From: a candidate division TM6 bacterium GW2011_GWF2_37_49
GTDB lineage: Bacteria; Babelota; Babeliae; Babelales; RVW-14
NCBI GenBank assembly: GCA_945861145.1
Contig: CAMATL010000002.1
Location: 1 to 64,000 of the forward strand
Direction of reading: 5' to 3'
Length of the DNA: 64,000 nt
The notes beneath the pieces are model-generated. The model ran no database searches. It saw nothing but the letters and a program-made list of their open reading frames with translations, and was not told the origin of the DNA. The stretch's first letter is position 1. Every line of letters starts with the position of its first letter. The translations under genes were made by a program, and so were the position numbers. Positions 25,861 to 34,699 of this stretch are shown piece after piece.

Positions 25861-26645
25861 TACTCTAAGCTCGACAACCCTTTATTCAATGCTCTAGTAA
25901 AGATACACCTAAATAGTGTGATGCTGAGTATTAAATACACTGCAGTGAGAGCTGTTGCAATACCAAGATGATTGTACGCAATGCTTCCATTGATAATGTG
26001 ATGCCTTACTGCTTCAAAAATATGAGTGAGAGGTGTGCAGAGGCTGAAGATTTGGATAGGGCGAGGTAAATTTGCAACCGGATAATACACTGCACACACT
26101 GGGACAAAAAACCAGGCTACCATCCATGGCGTTGATTGTGCGCGTCGGCCCCAATGCATTATAATACTTGCGCCTAAAAATCCGATTATCCATCCACAGC
26201 CCAGCAAGAGCATAAGATATGGAATAATCATCCAGCCGATATTAAAGATGTTTACACCATACACAAGCCAAACAAGCAGTGCCCCATAAGGAAGTACAAA
26301 AAAATTTTTGCAAATTGAGCTGGTCATAAAAGCGATTATCCACTCGGTTAATTGTAGTGGTGAGCTAAAAAGATTAATAATGCTGCGGTTCCACAGCTCT
26401 TCTATAATGCCAATAGAGATTTCTAAAATGCTTCGTGATACGACTTGCCACAATACCAGGCTTGTTGCGATTGCAATCATAAAATTAGAACTTTGTTCTT
26501 GCTGTAACCATTTAGTTGTGATTCCCCAGAGCGTGATATCTATTACTGGGTAATAAAATAAATCGACGAGGCGCATTACGCTACGCTTGTCAGCATAAAA
26601 GTTGCGCAACATCACAGCATAAATGCGCCGGATACTAATACTCAT
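25860..26645 (-). CDS. ABC-2 type transporter permease
   Basis: A polytopic membrane protein of 261 residues with about six helices and the ABC-2 pattern (LVDLFYYPVIDITLWG near the N-terminus, then SRSILEISIGIIEELWNRSIINLFSSPL, and a late MVAWFFVPVCAVYYPV and LTHIFEAVRHHI). It is the membrane half of an exporter. It overlaps the ATPase gene by 4 bp (ATGA), so the two are co-translated. The substrate cannot be told; members of this family export drugs, polysaccharides or lipids. Confidence 0.88.
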   Translation of the reverse strand: MSISIRRIYAVMLRNFYADKRSVMRLVDLFYYPVIDITLWGITTKWLQQEQSSNFMIAIATSLVLWQVVSRSILEISIGIIEELWNRSIINLFSSPLQLTEWIIAFMTSSICKNFFVLPYGALLVWLVYGVNIFNIGWMIIPYLMLLLGCGWIIGFLGASIIMHWGRRAQSTPWMVAWFFVPVCAVYYPVANLPRPIQIFSLCTPLTHIFEAVRHHIINGSIAYNHLGIATALTAVYLILSITLFRCIFTRALNKGLSSLE

Positions 26646-27589
26646 ATGTTTTCCTTGCTAGGAGATATGCCGGCAATTTGTAGGAAATAATCTTCAAGCG
26701 TTGGCTTATCGATACTGATATTTGTGTAGGTAATTTGACGCGCCGCTAGGTCGATTAGAAGCGTGGCAATTTCATGTTCATCAACAGTAACTGAAAAAAT
26801 GTTTTCTCTGATACTGAATGATAAATTTTTGCTTTCGGCATAAGTTTTTAAGCCTTCAAAGCCATCTTGTGTGGCAAGGTGTACGTGTGCTTTTGATACA
26901 GACGCAGCTAGTTTTTTTGGGCTATCATCTGCAATCAAGCTACCGTCTTTAAGTACAAGTACACGGTCACATAGATAGGCTATCTCATCCATGTTGTGTG
27001 AAGTAAAAAACAACGTTAGGTTGCGTTTTTTTTGCTCATCTAAGATGAAGCTGCGGATTTGTGCTGCAATATCTGGATCAAGCGCCGCTGTAGGTTCATC
27101 AAGTAATATAATTTCAGGGTTGTGCAGAAATGCTTTGGCGAGGAGTACGCGCGTTTTTTGGCCAGCAGAAAGATATCCAAATGGACTTCTGCGTTTTTCG
27201 TTGAGCTTGAAAATATTCAAATAATAATCAAGACGTTCTAGGAGTACTGTTTTGGTGAGGCCTTGTAAGTATCCGTGAACCGTAAGGTTTTCTGTAACGC
27301 TTAAATGCTCAGGCATACTGGCATACGTGCTTGCAAAACCAACACGTTCGAGTATGGTGCTGCGATTTTTAAAAAAATCTTGACCGAAATATTGAATTGA
27401 GCCGTGGCTTGGAGCCAGTGTGCCAAGCATCATTTGTATGGTGGTTGTTTTACCGGCACCGTTAGGGCCCAGTAAGCCCAAAATTTCACCACGGTGCAAT
27501 CCAAAGCTCACGTTGTTAACAGCTGGCCGTGGTTGATTATTAAAGGTTTTGGAGAGGTTGTTAATCTGTAGGACGAGGTCATTATTCAT
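26642..27589 (-). CDS. ABC transporter ATP-binding protein
   Basis: The ATPase of the exporter encoded with the downstream permease. Walker A is GLLGPNGAGKTTT, the signature is LSAGQKTRVLLAKAFL, Walker B is PEIILLDEPTAALDPD, and the switch His is in FFTSHNMDE. After the ATPase core a C-terminal domain of about 90 residues is present, as in DrrA/CcmA-like proteins. I start at MNNDLVLQINNL (27589). The open frame continues to 27670 through a palindromic repeat, and the earlier start is unlikely. Confidence 0.92.
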   Translation of the reverse strand: MNNDLVLQINNLSKTFNNQPRPAVNNVSFGLHRGEILGLLGPNGAGKTTTIQMMLGTLAPSHGSIQYFGQDFFKNRSTILERVGFASTYASMPEHLSVTENLTVHGYLQGLTKTVLLERLDYYLNIFKLNEKRRSPFGYLSAGQKTRVLLAKAFLHNPEIILLDEPTAALDPDIAAQIRSFILDEQKKRNLTLFFTSHNMDEIAYLCDRVLVLKDGSLIADDSPKKLAASVSKAHVHLATQDGFEGLKTYAESKNLSFSIRENIFSVTVDEHEIATLLIDLAARQITYTNISIDKPTLEDYFLQIAGISPSKENI

Positions 27590-27599
27590 GTGGTTTCCA

Positions 27600-27668
27600 T
27601 GCAACAAATTCAACCCAGTTTGTGGTGAGTGTTTTTTGTTTAACAAAAAATGTATCGAACCATGCGAC
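27600..27668. repeat. half copy of palindromic family C
   Basis: GTGGTGAGTGTTTT and AAAATGTATCGAA are in the same order and spacing as in the right arm of the element at 34437-34683. Only one arm is present here, directly upstream of the ABC ATPase start. Confidence 0.5.
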
Positions 27669-27912
27669 AAAATACGTGTTCAGCAAGCCTAACGATGAGA
27701 AGATACAATGTAAAGATGGTTTGGTTTTAGTATTGTGCTTCTAAGACAGTTTTTATAGGCTGAAATCAGTATTTTTATTACTGGCTGAATTTTTGCAGAG
27801 AAAGATTTTTTTTATAAAAACTTTGGTAATTGTTGAAAATATGCAATAATTTCTGCCCCTTGCTCATTGTCATTTGATTATAAGAAATTATTTAGTATTA
27901 AGGATTGTTCCT

Positions 27913-28572
27913 ATGAAAAAAATGTATACGGTGCTTTTATTGCTGACCTATCTTGTGGTGATTGATGTAGATGCGATGAACACTAATCGCCAACAAATTG
28001 ATCCGATGCGCATCGGATCCCCAAGCAATGGTAAGAATGTTTACCGTTATGCGGGGTATGTATCTGAAGATGATGAATTTTCTTCTGAAGTTGATGATGA
28101 TGAAAGTGAGCCAGAGCATGAGCTAGCATCTGATTCTATTCTTCTGCCATTGTTTGAATTGGAATCTGGCCTAGCTGCAAGGCTGGTAATTGATACTGAT
28201 GATTTAGGTGTCGATGATAAAGAAGCTGATATGCCTTCACCTAAGCATTCTCCAGAGCCAAAAATTAAAGATCAACGGTATATTAATACAGTCCTAGAAT
28301 TGGCTCGTTCTGTTGCAACAGAGGTTAAACGTGTAGCGAGTTTTGATCCTCAATTTAAGATTGCTTATGCTCGAGAATTAAGACTCTTGATTGAACAGTC
28401 GATAATTGCTGGAGCTAGTTGCAAAAAATATAATTGTAAAACGCGTATAGATGCAGTTGACTATGTTCTTCGGTTGAGAGTCTACTTGCAAAAAGCTTTA
28501 GCCAAAAGAGCTGATCGTATTAAAGGTAAATCCATAAGCCCTTATGGAAGAGGCGCTCTTTTTAATAAATAA
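27913..28572 (+). CDS. small exported acidic protein of unknown function
   Basis: ATG 27913 follows AAGGA and gives a signal peptide (MKKMYTVLLLLTYLVVIDVDA). The mature part has a strongly acidic segment (SEDDEFSSEVDDDESEPEHE) and a helical basic C-terminal half. No family recognised. It is followed by a hairpin terminator and stands alone between oppositely oriented genes. Confidence 0.6.
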   Translation: MKKMYTVLLLLTYLVVIDVDAMNTNRQQIDPMRIGSPSNGKNVYRYAGYVSEDDEFSSEVDDDESEPEHELASDSILLPLFELESGLAARLVIDTDDLGVDDKEADMPSPKHSPEPKIKDQRYINTVLELARSVATEVKRVASFDPQFKIAYARELRLLIEQSIIAGASCKKYNCKTRIDAVDYVLRLRVYLQKALAKRADRIKGKSISPYGRGALFNK

Positions 28573-28627
28573 AACTCCAATTCTAAAGCGCAATCTCAAT
28601 TGGTGTTTTCAAAAAAGATATGAAATG

Positions 28628-28663
28628 AAAAAGGCTCCTGGCAAAAACGGGAGCCTTTTTTTT
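28628..28663. terminator. bidirectional hairpin terminator
   Basis: An 8-bp GC-rich stem (28633-28640 with 28648-28655) flanked by A5 and T8, between the convergent small exported protein gene and recJ. Confidence 0.88.
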
Positions 28664-28672
28664 CGAAATTAA

Positions 28673-30442
28673 TTAGATTGCGATATCAATCCCTTGTAGT
28701 TCAATACTAACGCGCTCTTGCCATTCATTGGTAGTGACATGGGCTGCAAGCGCAAATGGCTTGTCTTCCATTTCATACAATAAACGATACAGCTCAGGGC
28801 GGTTGAAAAATACGAGCGGCTTGATGACGCCATCGGCAAACACTGTTGTTTTGACATGTTTATCTTTGAGTAGCTGTGGTTTTTTGAGCTGGCTTACCCG
28901 TTTGATCAAAAATGCTGGCTGAGGGTTGCGATTACCAAACGGTTCTAAATTAGCCAAATCATGCATGAGCGCTCCATTCATATCGCCTAGCTCAAGCGTG
29001 GCATCAAGCGAGACTTTGGCTTGCAGGTCAAATGGATCAACTTGAGCAGCGATGAGCGATTCAATACGATCTTTAAGTTCAGGGACATCTTTTTCGCGTA
29101 ATTTGAGTCCTGCGGCAAATGAGTGACCACCAAAGCTGAGCAATAAATCTTTGCAGGCTACAAGTGCATTAAAAATATCAAATTCAGGAATCGAACGACA
29201 AGAGCCTTTGACGATGCCATTTTTCTTATCAAGATGAAACAAAATTGTTGGGCGACCGAATTGATGCATAAGCTTGCCAGCTACCAGTCCTATCACACCA
29301 GCTGGCCAAGCATGATGAGCTGCAATGATCATGCGGTCGCGGTCTAGATTGATTTGCTTATTCATGATCGACATCTCAATCTCTTCAAAGATTGCGCGGT
29401 CGATTTTTTTGCGCTCTTCGTTCATTGATTTTAAAAGCCCGCCAACACGGTCCACATCAGCCTTGTCCGAGCTAACTAAAAATTTTACTGCTTCACGAGC
29501 ATCATCTAATCGTCCAAGCGCATTGATCTGTGGTGCGATCATGAAGCCGAGATCAAGTGAAGTTATTTGGCTGCGGGTTAAGTTATTGTTTGCTGCCATC
29601 ACTGCCAGCGAGTAGCTGTGCTGTAGGTTAATGGAGCGTAGCCCTTCGCGAACCAAGTAACGATTTTCGCCGATCAGTGGTACAACGTCGGCGATAGTGC
29701 CGAGCGTGACCATCTCTAAAACTTTTTCAGGCAATGTCTTACCGAGCATTTCGTAGACTAAGCCCATGAGCTTGAAGGCGACACCCACGCCAGCAAAATA
29801 TTTGTAGGGGTAGGCGCAATCATCTTGGTTAGGGTTAACAATTGCCAATGCTTTTGGCAGGGTGCCGTGAGGGCGATGGTGATCGGTGATAATTAAATCA
29901 ATGCCGAGGCGAGCTGCTTCATCAGCTGCTTCGTGAGCAGAGATGCCGTTATCCACCGTGATTATGAGGCTGTATTTGTTGTCAGCGGCGCGTTTGACTG
30001 TTTGAGCTGAGAGGCCATAGCCGTCGCGTGCTCGGTTGGGCAAGAAATAATTTACCAGCCCGCCAAGCGGCCAGAGTGCCATGAGCATGACCGATGATGA
30101 GGTCACGCCGTCAACGTCGTAGTCGCCAGCAATTAAGATTTTTTCTTTATTATTTATCGCCTTAATAATGCGTTCAGCTGCAATCACTGCATCTTTGAGT
30201 AAGCGGGGATCATGCACTTCGCGTTCTTTGAGCGAGAATAAAAAATTAGTGATTGCTCCGGCATCGCGATAGCCGCGGTTGTAGAGGATCTCTGCGATAG
30301 GCTGCGAGATGCTGTGTGCTGCGCTGATTTCAACAATCGCGCCTCGATCGCTTGGTGGGAGCTTCCACAAAAATTTTTCACCCCGATGATAAGAGGTGTT
30401 TGGTGTTGTTTCTTTGGCGTAGGTGGGAGTGATGAGCATCAA
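28673..30442 (-). CDS. recJ: single-stranded-DNA exonuclease RecJ
   Basis: A 5'-3' single-strand exonuclease of recombination and mismatch repair. It has the DHH-family motifs in order: ILIAGDYDVDGVTSS (about 103-117), VDNGISAHEA, LIITDHHRPHG (about 186-196), the C-terminal DHHA1 motif SFGGHSFAAGL, and the INALGRLDDA segment. The length of 589 residues is normal. Two adjacent ATG codons at the start are both possible. It is not obviously in an operon. Confidence 0.95.
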   Translation of the reverse strand: MMLITPTYAKETTPNTSYHRGEKFLWKLPPSDRGAIVEISAAHSISQPIAEILYNRGYRDAGAITNFLFSLKEREVHDPRLLKDAVIAAERIIKAINNKEKILIAGDYDVDGVTSSSVMLMALWPLGGLVNYFLPNRARDGYGLSAQTVKRAADNKYSLIITVDNGISAHEAADEAARLGIDLIITDHHRPHGTLPKALAIVNPNQDDCAYPYKYFAGVGVAFKLMGLVYEMLGKTLPEKVLEMVTLGTIADVVPLIGENRYLVREGLRSINLQHSYSLAVMAANNNLTRSQITSLDLGFMIAPQINALGRLDDAREAVKFLVSSDKADVDRVGGLLKSMNEERKKIDRAIFEEIEMSIMNKQINLDRDRMIIAAHHAWPAGVIGLVAGKLMHQFGRPTILFHLDKKNGIVKGSCRSIPEFDIFNALVACKDLLLSFGGHSFAAGLKLREKDVPELKDRIESLIAAQVDPFDLQAKVSLDATLELGDMNGALMHDLANLEPFGNRNPQPAFLIKRVSQLKKPQLLKDKHVKTTVFADGVIKPLVFFNRPELYRLLYEMEDKPFALAAHVTTNEWQERVSIELQGIDIAI

Positions 30443-30565
30443 TTATCCTTGGCTGATTGGAGAATATGCGAAGGATAATTGTACCCTCTTGGGTAAGAGG
30501 GGTCCAGGGTTAGTTTTTCAAAAAGACTATTTTTAAGTCAAATTTGTCATTTTTTAAATTCAAAG

Positions 30566-30594
30566 TTGACGCATATGTTGGAGGTGTGTATAAT
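30566..30594 (+). promoter_or_regulatory. strong sigma-70-like promoter
   Basis: TTGACG (30566-30571), a 17-bp spacer and a perfect TATAAT (30589-30594). Transcription would start near 30601, 36 bases upstream of the ATG of the exported 581-residue protein. This is the best promoter match I see in the window. Confidence 0.75.
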
Positions 30595-30636
30595 TACAAT
30601 CCGTCAAAAATTTAAATAAATACAAATTGGATTAAA

Positions 30637-32382
30637 ATGTCAAAGATTTTAAAAATTCTGATATTTGCTTTGGTTTTTGTTCAGACTTGCTCGTATAGCA
30701 TGGATAGTTTTTCTGCTGCGAATAGTTGTTTTTCACCCGAAAGACCATCTTTAGTCTCTAGAGTTCCAAATAGCGCGGATCGACAAGCCGTTCATGTCAT
30801 GGCTGTTTTTTTAATTGGAGCTGCTGGTAATGTTGATCAAGAAAAGTTTTCATCTCCTCAAAAAAAATCTTGCTTGGAATCTTTGGAATCTATAGCCACT
30901 ATCTCTTCACCCTTAGGTAGAACAATCGCTGCTCTTAATCCTTCTTCAGCAGAAAAAATAATAGTAAGGGCGCAAGGAGTGGTGGCTGGTGAAAAAGGCC
31001 ATCTCAAGAGACCACGCAGTGAAGGGTTATTTTTGTCGTTGCTCCCATCGCCTACTGGTGTTGCTTCAGCCGTCTTAGATGGCGGTTTCTCAGAATCTGA
31101 AGCTTTACCGATTAAAGACTTAGCCTCATTTTTTGGGCGCCATAGAGAATTAGCACTGTCGCTGGTAGGGGAGGTTGTTGGGCTACACCCTTCATCAAAA
31201 TCTCCAACAGGTAAGAAAAATTCAGGTAGAGAATTATTGGGACCTATCACAGACCATATCCTAAGATTAGCTACGATTTTAGTTTCAAGTGATGGGCAAC
31301 CTCACAGTAGTGCTGCTTTTGGTAATTTAATTGGTCAAGTGATGGGAGAAGATGGCACTCTTTGTAGAATTATTGTAGGCCTAGGGCTTGTAGAATGTTT
31401 AACACTTGCCGATTTCAATGAGCCTGAGTTTGAAGTATTAGGCAAAATGAAGTTTAATAACTTAAAAAGAGATTTGCCCCTGTATTGGAATATCCTTGCA
31501 CATAAGTATCTGTCAACCACCAGGCATAGCATTATTCCTGCACCGCAACAAATTATTTACCAGCTTATGCATTATTTTAAAGCCCTATCTTCGAGTTCAA
31601 GCTGTAGGGCTATAGATATAGATGGGTCTAGAATATGTAGTAGCCTTATTCTTGAAATATTGCGTGATGGGATTTATTCTGGCTGTGTAGAAGATAAAAA
31701 AGTTAGTGGGAAATCACGTGATTTATGCAGCGCTACTGATATTGCTGTGGGAGCAATTTCTTCTTCTGGAGCTGGGGAATTCGTAGAGCAATATTATGGT
31801 GAGGCATTAAAAGCATCTTGGCAGAAATGCTTTAGAGATTCTCATGCTGATCAAAATTTCCCTTTTGAAAGAAAAAGCCCGTCAGCAATGCTAGCATACA
31901 CATTGATTATGCAGATGCTGACAGAAGAAGAATTCACTGATTTAACGTATGAAGAATCAGGTCATCAATCGTTAGCCATCACAGCGAAGAGAGCTGGGGC
32001 ATTTTCAAAGGGAGATCCTTATTATTTTATCCGCTTTAATAGTACTGCTAAGCCTGGAGATGGGCATCCTAATTTAGGTCAAATTATTATAAATATTGAA
32101 TATATTTGTGGCGATCAGAAGCTAAATGGGCATCTTGGTATTGTTGACCCGCGAGATATGGCTGCTGTTTTTGCAGAAATAAAGAGGGAAATTACTCAAG
32201 TAGAGCCAAACAGTGCTAAAAAGAGATCAGGAGCATCTTTCAGTGCCGCTTGCGGCGGCGGCGACGATGAAGGCTCTGGATTCTGCTGCAGTGGTGGGTT
32301 TTTTGGCGGCGGCGACGATTATGAAGCCGATGGATTATGCTTATTAACTCGTAAGTTTTTTGGCGGCGACGACCTCATCTAA
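30637..32382 (+). CDS. exported protein with repeated GGGDD tail, unknown function
   Basis: Signal peptide MSKILKILIFALVFVQTCSYS. About 500 residues of mostly helical sequence follow with no recognised domain. The last 50 residues carry three glycine-aspartate motifs (CGGGDDEGSG, FFGGGDDYEADG, FFGGDDLI) that repeat at DNA level as GGCGGCGACGA-type units; the Cys/Phe/Gly-rich tail could be a sorting or secretion signal. It is driven by a near-consensus promoter and closed by a terminator, so it is probably well expressed as a single gene. Confidence 0.65.
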   Translation: MSKILKILIFALVFVQTCSYSMDSFSAANSCFSPERPSLVSRVPNSADRQAVHVMAVFLIGAAGNVDQEKFSSPQKKSCLESLESIATISSPLGRTIAALNPSSAEKIIVRAQGVVAGEKGHLKRPRSEGLFLSLLPSPTGVASAVLDGGFSESEALPIKDLASFFGRHRELALSLVGEVVGLHPSSKSPTGKKNSGRELLGPITDHILRLATILVSSDGQPHSSAAFGNLIGQVMGEDGTLCRIIVGLGLVECLTLADFNEPEFEVLGKMKFNNLKRDLPLYWNILAHKYLSTTRHSIIPAPQQIIYQLMHYFKALSSSSSCRAIDIDGSRICSSLILEILRDGIYSGCVEDKKVSGKSRDLCSATDIAVGAISSSGAGEFVEQYYGEALKASWQKCFRDSHADQNFPFERKSPSAMLAYTLIMQMLTEEEFTDLTYEESGHQSLAITAKRAGAFSKGDPYYFIRFNSTAKPGDGHPNLGQIIINIEYICGDQKLNGHLGIVDPRDMAAVFAEIKREITQVEPNSAKKRSGASFSAACGGGDDEGSGFCCSGGFFGGGDDYEADGLCLLTRKFFGGDDLI

Positions 32383-32391
32383 GTAAAAAAT

Positions 32392-32438
32392 AAAAAAAGC
32401 GCTCCCATGGATTTAAATCCGTGGGAGCGCTTTTTTTT
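32392..32438. terminator. bidirectional hairpin terminator
   Basis: A 16-bp stem (32399-32414 with 32415-32430, one G-T pair) flanked by A7 and T8, between the convergent exported protein gene and lysS. Confidence 0.9.
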
Positions 32439-32450
32439 ATATCGTAGCAA

Positions 32451-33992
32451 TTATTGTGGCTTAGCAATCTTGAGTGTTGGAAACAAAATCACATCTTTGA
32501 TCGTGCTCGTGTTTGTGATCAGCATGATCAAGCGATCGATACCGATGCCCACGCCAACCGTCGGCGGGAGGCCATACTCAAGAGCTTTAACAAAATCAGC
32601 ATCAAAATAATGAGCTTCATCATCACCAGCAGTGCGAGCGCTTGCTTGTTGTTGGAAGCGTTGAGCCTGATCGATTGGATCATTAAGCTCAGTGAATAAA
32701 TTTGCAAATTCCATACCAACGACGAAAAGCTCTGCGCGAGCGGTTAGCTCAGGATTATTTGGATCTTTTTTAGCCAATGGTGAAACCTCAAGCGGGTAGC
32801 CGGTAATAAAGATTGGTTGTACGATTTTACCTTCAACCAGTTCTTCAAACAGACCAAACAGTTTCATGCCGTAGCCAGGCTTGCCAGGCAGGGTGACATT
32901 GTGCTTTTTCATTGTAGCATCGATAGCGGCTGGTGTGATTTCACTCGCAGCTAGGCCGCCGATTTCGATGAGTGACTGTTCGACCGTGAGGCGCTTGAAG
33001 GGCGTTTCTACGCTGATAGTTTTTTCTTGAAATTCAAACGAGGTAGAGCCATGAGCTGCAACCACCGTTGATTTAATAAGTTCTTCTACGAGCGCCATAC
33101 CATCATTGTAGTCGCCATGAGCCATATAAAACTCAAGCATGGTAAATTCAGGGTTGTGGCGAGTAGAGACCCCTTCGTTACGGAAATTGCGGTTAATTTC
33201 AAAGACGCGCTCAAAGCCGCCAACAACCAAGCGCTTTAGGTAAAGCTCAGGCGCGATGCGTAGATAAAGATCCATGTCGTATGCGTTGTGGTGCGTTACA
33301 AACGGACGAGCTGCAGCACCGCCAGGGATGGCATGAAGCATAGGTGTTTCAACTTCCATAAAATCTTTGGCTTGTAAGAAGTTGCGGATGCTTTGGACGA
33401 TGGTGGAGCGCTTTTTAAATTTTTCACGAGCTTCAGGGTTGCTGATCAAATCAAGATGGCGTTGGCGGTAACGTTGTTCAACGTCAGCTAAGCCATGATG
33501 TTTTTCTGGGAGTGGGTGGAGGCACTTGCTGAGCATGGTCAGCTCTTGTACATCGAGCGTTACTTCCCCTTTTTTGGTGGTAAAGAGAACGCCTCGAGCA
33601 AATACTTGGTCACCAACGTCTGTGTATTTTTTAAAGTTGGCAAATGTGTCTTCACCAAGCGCATCTTTTTTGATGTAGAGCTGGATCTGACCACTGCGGT
33701 CTTGCAGGTGAGCAAAAAAAGTCTTGCCATGGTCGCGCAAGGACATGAGGCGGCCGGCAATGGAGTACTCGACCGTGACATCAGCCGATTTTGCAAAGCT
33801 TTCTAGAGCTTGCGCAGCCGTTGATGAAACCGGTTTGAACTCTGGCCAAGGCTGGATGCCTTCTTTTTGCATGTCGGCTACTTTTTGTAGGCGTACGGCA
33901 TGTTCGGTCGCACTGGTCGCACCAGTCGCACTGGTCGCACCAGCTGACTCATCGAGGATAGGGGCAACTAAAACATCTGGCTTGGTATTCAT
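32451..33992 (-). CDS. lysS: lysyl-tRNA synthetase, class II
   Basis: It charges tRNA-Lys. An N-terminal OB-fold anticodon-binding domain (about 75-180, YSIAGRLMSLRDHGKTFFAHLQDRSGQIQLY) is followed by class II motif 1 (VETPMLHAIPGGAAARPF), motif 2 (FRNEGVSTRHNPEFTMLEFY) and motif 3 (GVGIGIDRLIMLI). Its 513 residues are slightly longer than usual because of a low-complexity N-terminus containing ATSATGATSATE, encoded by an 18-bp tandem repeat. A later start would remove this; I kept the first ATG. Confidence 0.95.
   Translation of the reverse strand: MNTKPDVLVAPILDESAGATSATGATSATEHAVRLQKVADMQKEGIQPWPEFKPVSSTAAQALESFAKSADVTVEYSIAGRLMSLRDHGKTFFAHLQDRSGQIQLYIKKDALGEDTFANFKKYTDVGDQVFARGVLFTTKKGEVTLDVQELTMLSKCLHPLPEKHHGLADVEQRYRQRHLDLISNPEAREKFKKRSTIVQSIRNFLQAKDFMEVETPMLHAIPGGAAARPFVTHHNAYDMDLYLRIAPELYLKRLVVGGFERVFEINRNFRNEGVSTRHNPEFTMLEFYMAHGDYNDGMALVEELIKSTVVAAHGSTSFEFQEKTISVETPFKRLTVEQSLIEIGGLAASEITPAAIDATMKKHNVTLPGKPGYGMKLFGLFEELVEGKIVQPIFITGYPLEVSPLAKKDPNNPELTARAELFVVGMEFANLFTELNDPIDQAQRFQQQASARTAGDDEAHYFDADFVKALEYGLPPTVGVGIGIDRLIMLITNTSTIKDVILFPTLKIAKPQ
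33907..33942. repeat. 18-bp tandem repeat, two units
   Basis: Two exact copies of an 18-base unit lie within the 5' end of lysS and encode the repeated Ala-Thr-Ser-Ala-Thr-Gly run. Confidence 0.8.
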
Positions 33993-34116
33993 CGGGTAGA
34001 CCTTCTGCTTTGCAAAAACTTAAGCTATAACTCGAGAAAATAGACCAGGAGAGTATACCCAGGTTGGTTTGTGTTGACAAATTTTGATTGGGGCGAGGGG
34101 GAAGGATAAGGTTTAT

Positions 34117-34413
34117 TTAAGCATTTGGTTTTTCTTTAGGCAATAAATAAACATATTCATTCGTACAGCTCATCTGCAAATCTTCACGAATAATTTTTTC
34201 CCGTTCAAAGCGGTTGGATTGCAGCGCAATGGTTTTTGTCTGCAGGTTTGCAACTTCAGCTACGAGGGAATTTACTCGTGCTTGCTCTATGGCGTTTTCT
34301 TTTGCAAGGCCTCGTTGGTGGAGTAACCCTTTAGGATTGGTATAAAGATGATATATGTACCAGCCACCCAATCCTGCGAGGAGGCCTAGTTTTATCCAGC
34401 TTTTTAGATTCAT
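34117..34413 (-). CDS. FtsB/DivIC-like septum formation protein
   Basis: 98 residues: an N-terminal membrane helix (about 6-24), a coiled coil (about 38-75) and the family's C-terminal signature in which EKIIREDLQM is followed by a YVYLLP strand (the usual form is E.iARE.lGmv.pgE.vy.lp). FtsB-family proteins join FtsL and FtsQ at the division septum. It lies between lysS and rapZ on the same strand, separated from rapZ by a palindromic element. Confidence 0.78.
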   Translation of the reverse strand: MNLKSWIKLGLLAGLGGWYIYHLYTNPKGLLHQRGLAKENAIEQARVNSLVAEVANLQTKTIALQSNRFEREKIIREDLQMSCTNEYVYLLPKEKPNA

Positions 34414-34436
34414 GCGTTACTCCAAATTTTTACAAG

Positions 34437-34683
34437 GAGTTCATGGATTCGATACATTTTGCGCAGGAAAAAAGCGCAAAACACTCACCACGAACGGAAT
34501 TTTAAATAAATTTTTTAATGGTTCATAATCGAAAATTTCATGTAATTCATTTAATTCATTACACATTTGCCTGAGTTGAACTAGTGACAAGTTAAATTCA
34601 ATTGCTTGTTTCAACTATAACTCCGTTCGTGGTGAGTGTTTTGCGGAACATAGTGCAGCAAAATGTATCGAATCCATGAACTC
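34437..34683. repeat. composite palindromic element (family C)
   Basis: Outer arms of 26 bp (34437-34462 with 34658-34683) and inner arms of 24 bp (34475-34498 with 34622-34645) are both perfectly complementary, enclosing about 120 bp of AT-rich DNA. Arms of the same type occur near 27.6 and 42.9-43.0 kb. It has no coding capacity. It could form a long cruciform or RNA hairpin between rapZ and the ftsB-like gene. Confidence 0.8.
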
Positions 34684-34699
34684 ACCTTTCCAGGAATGT

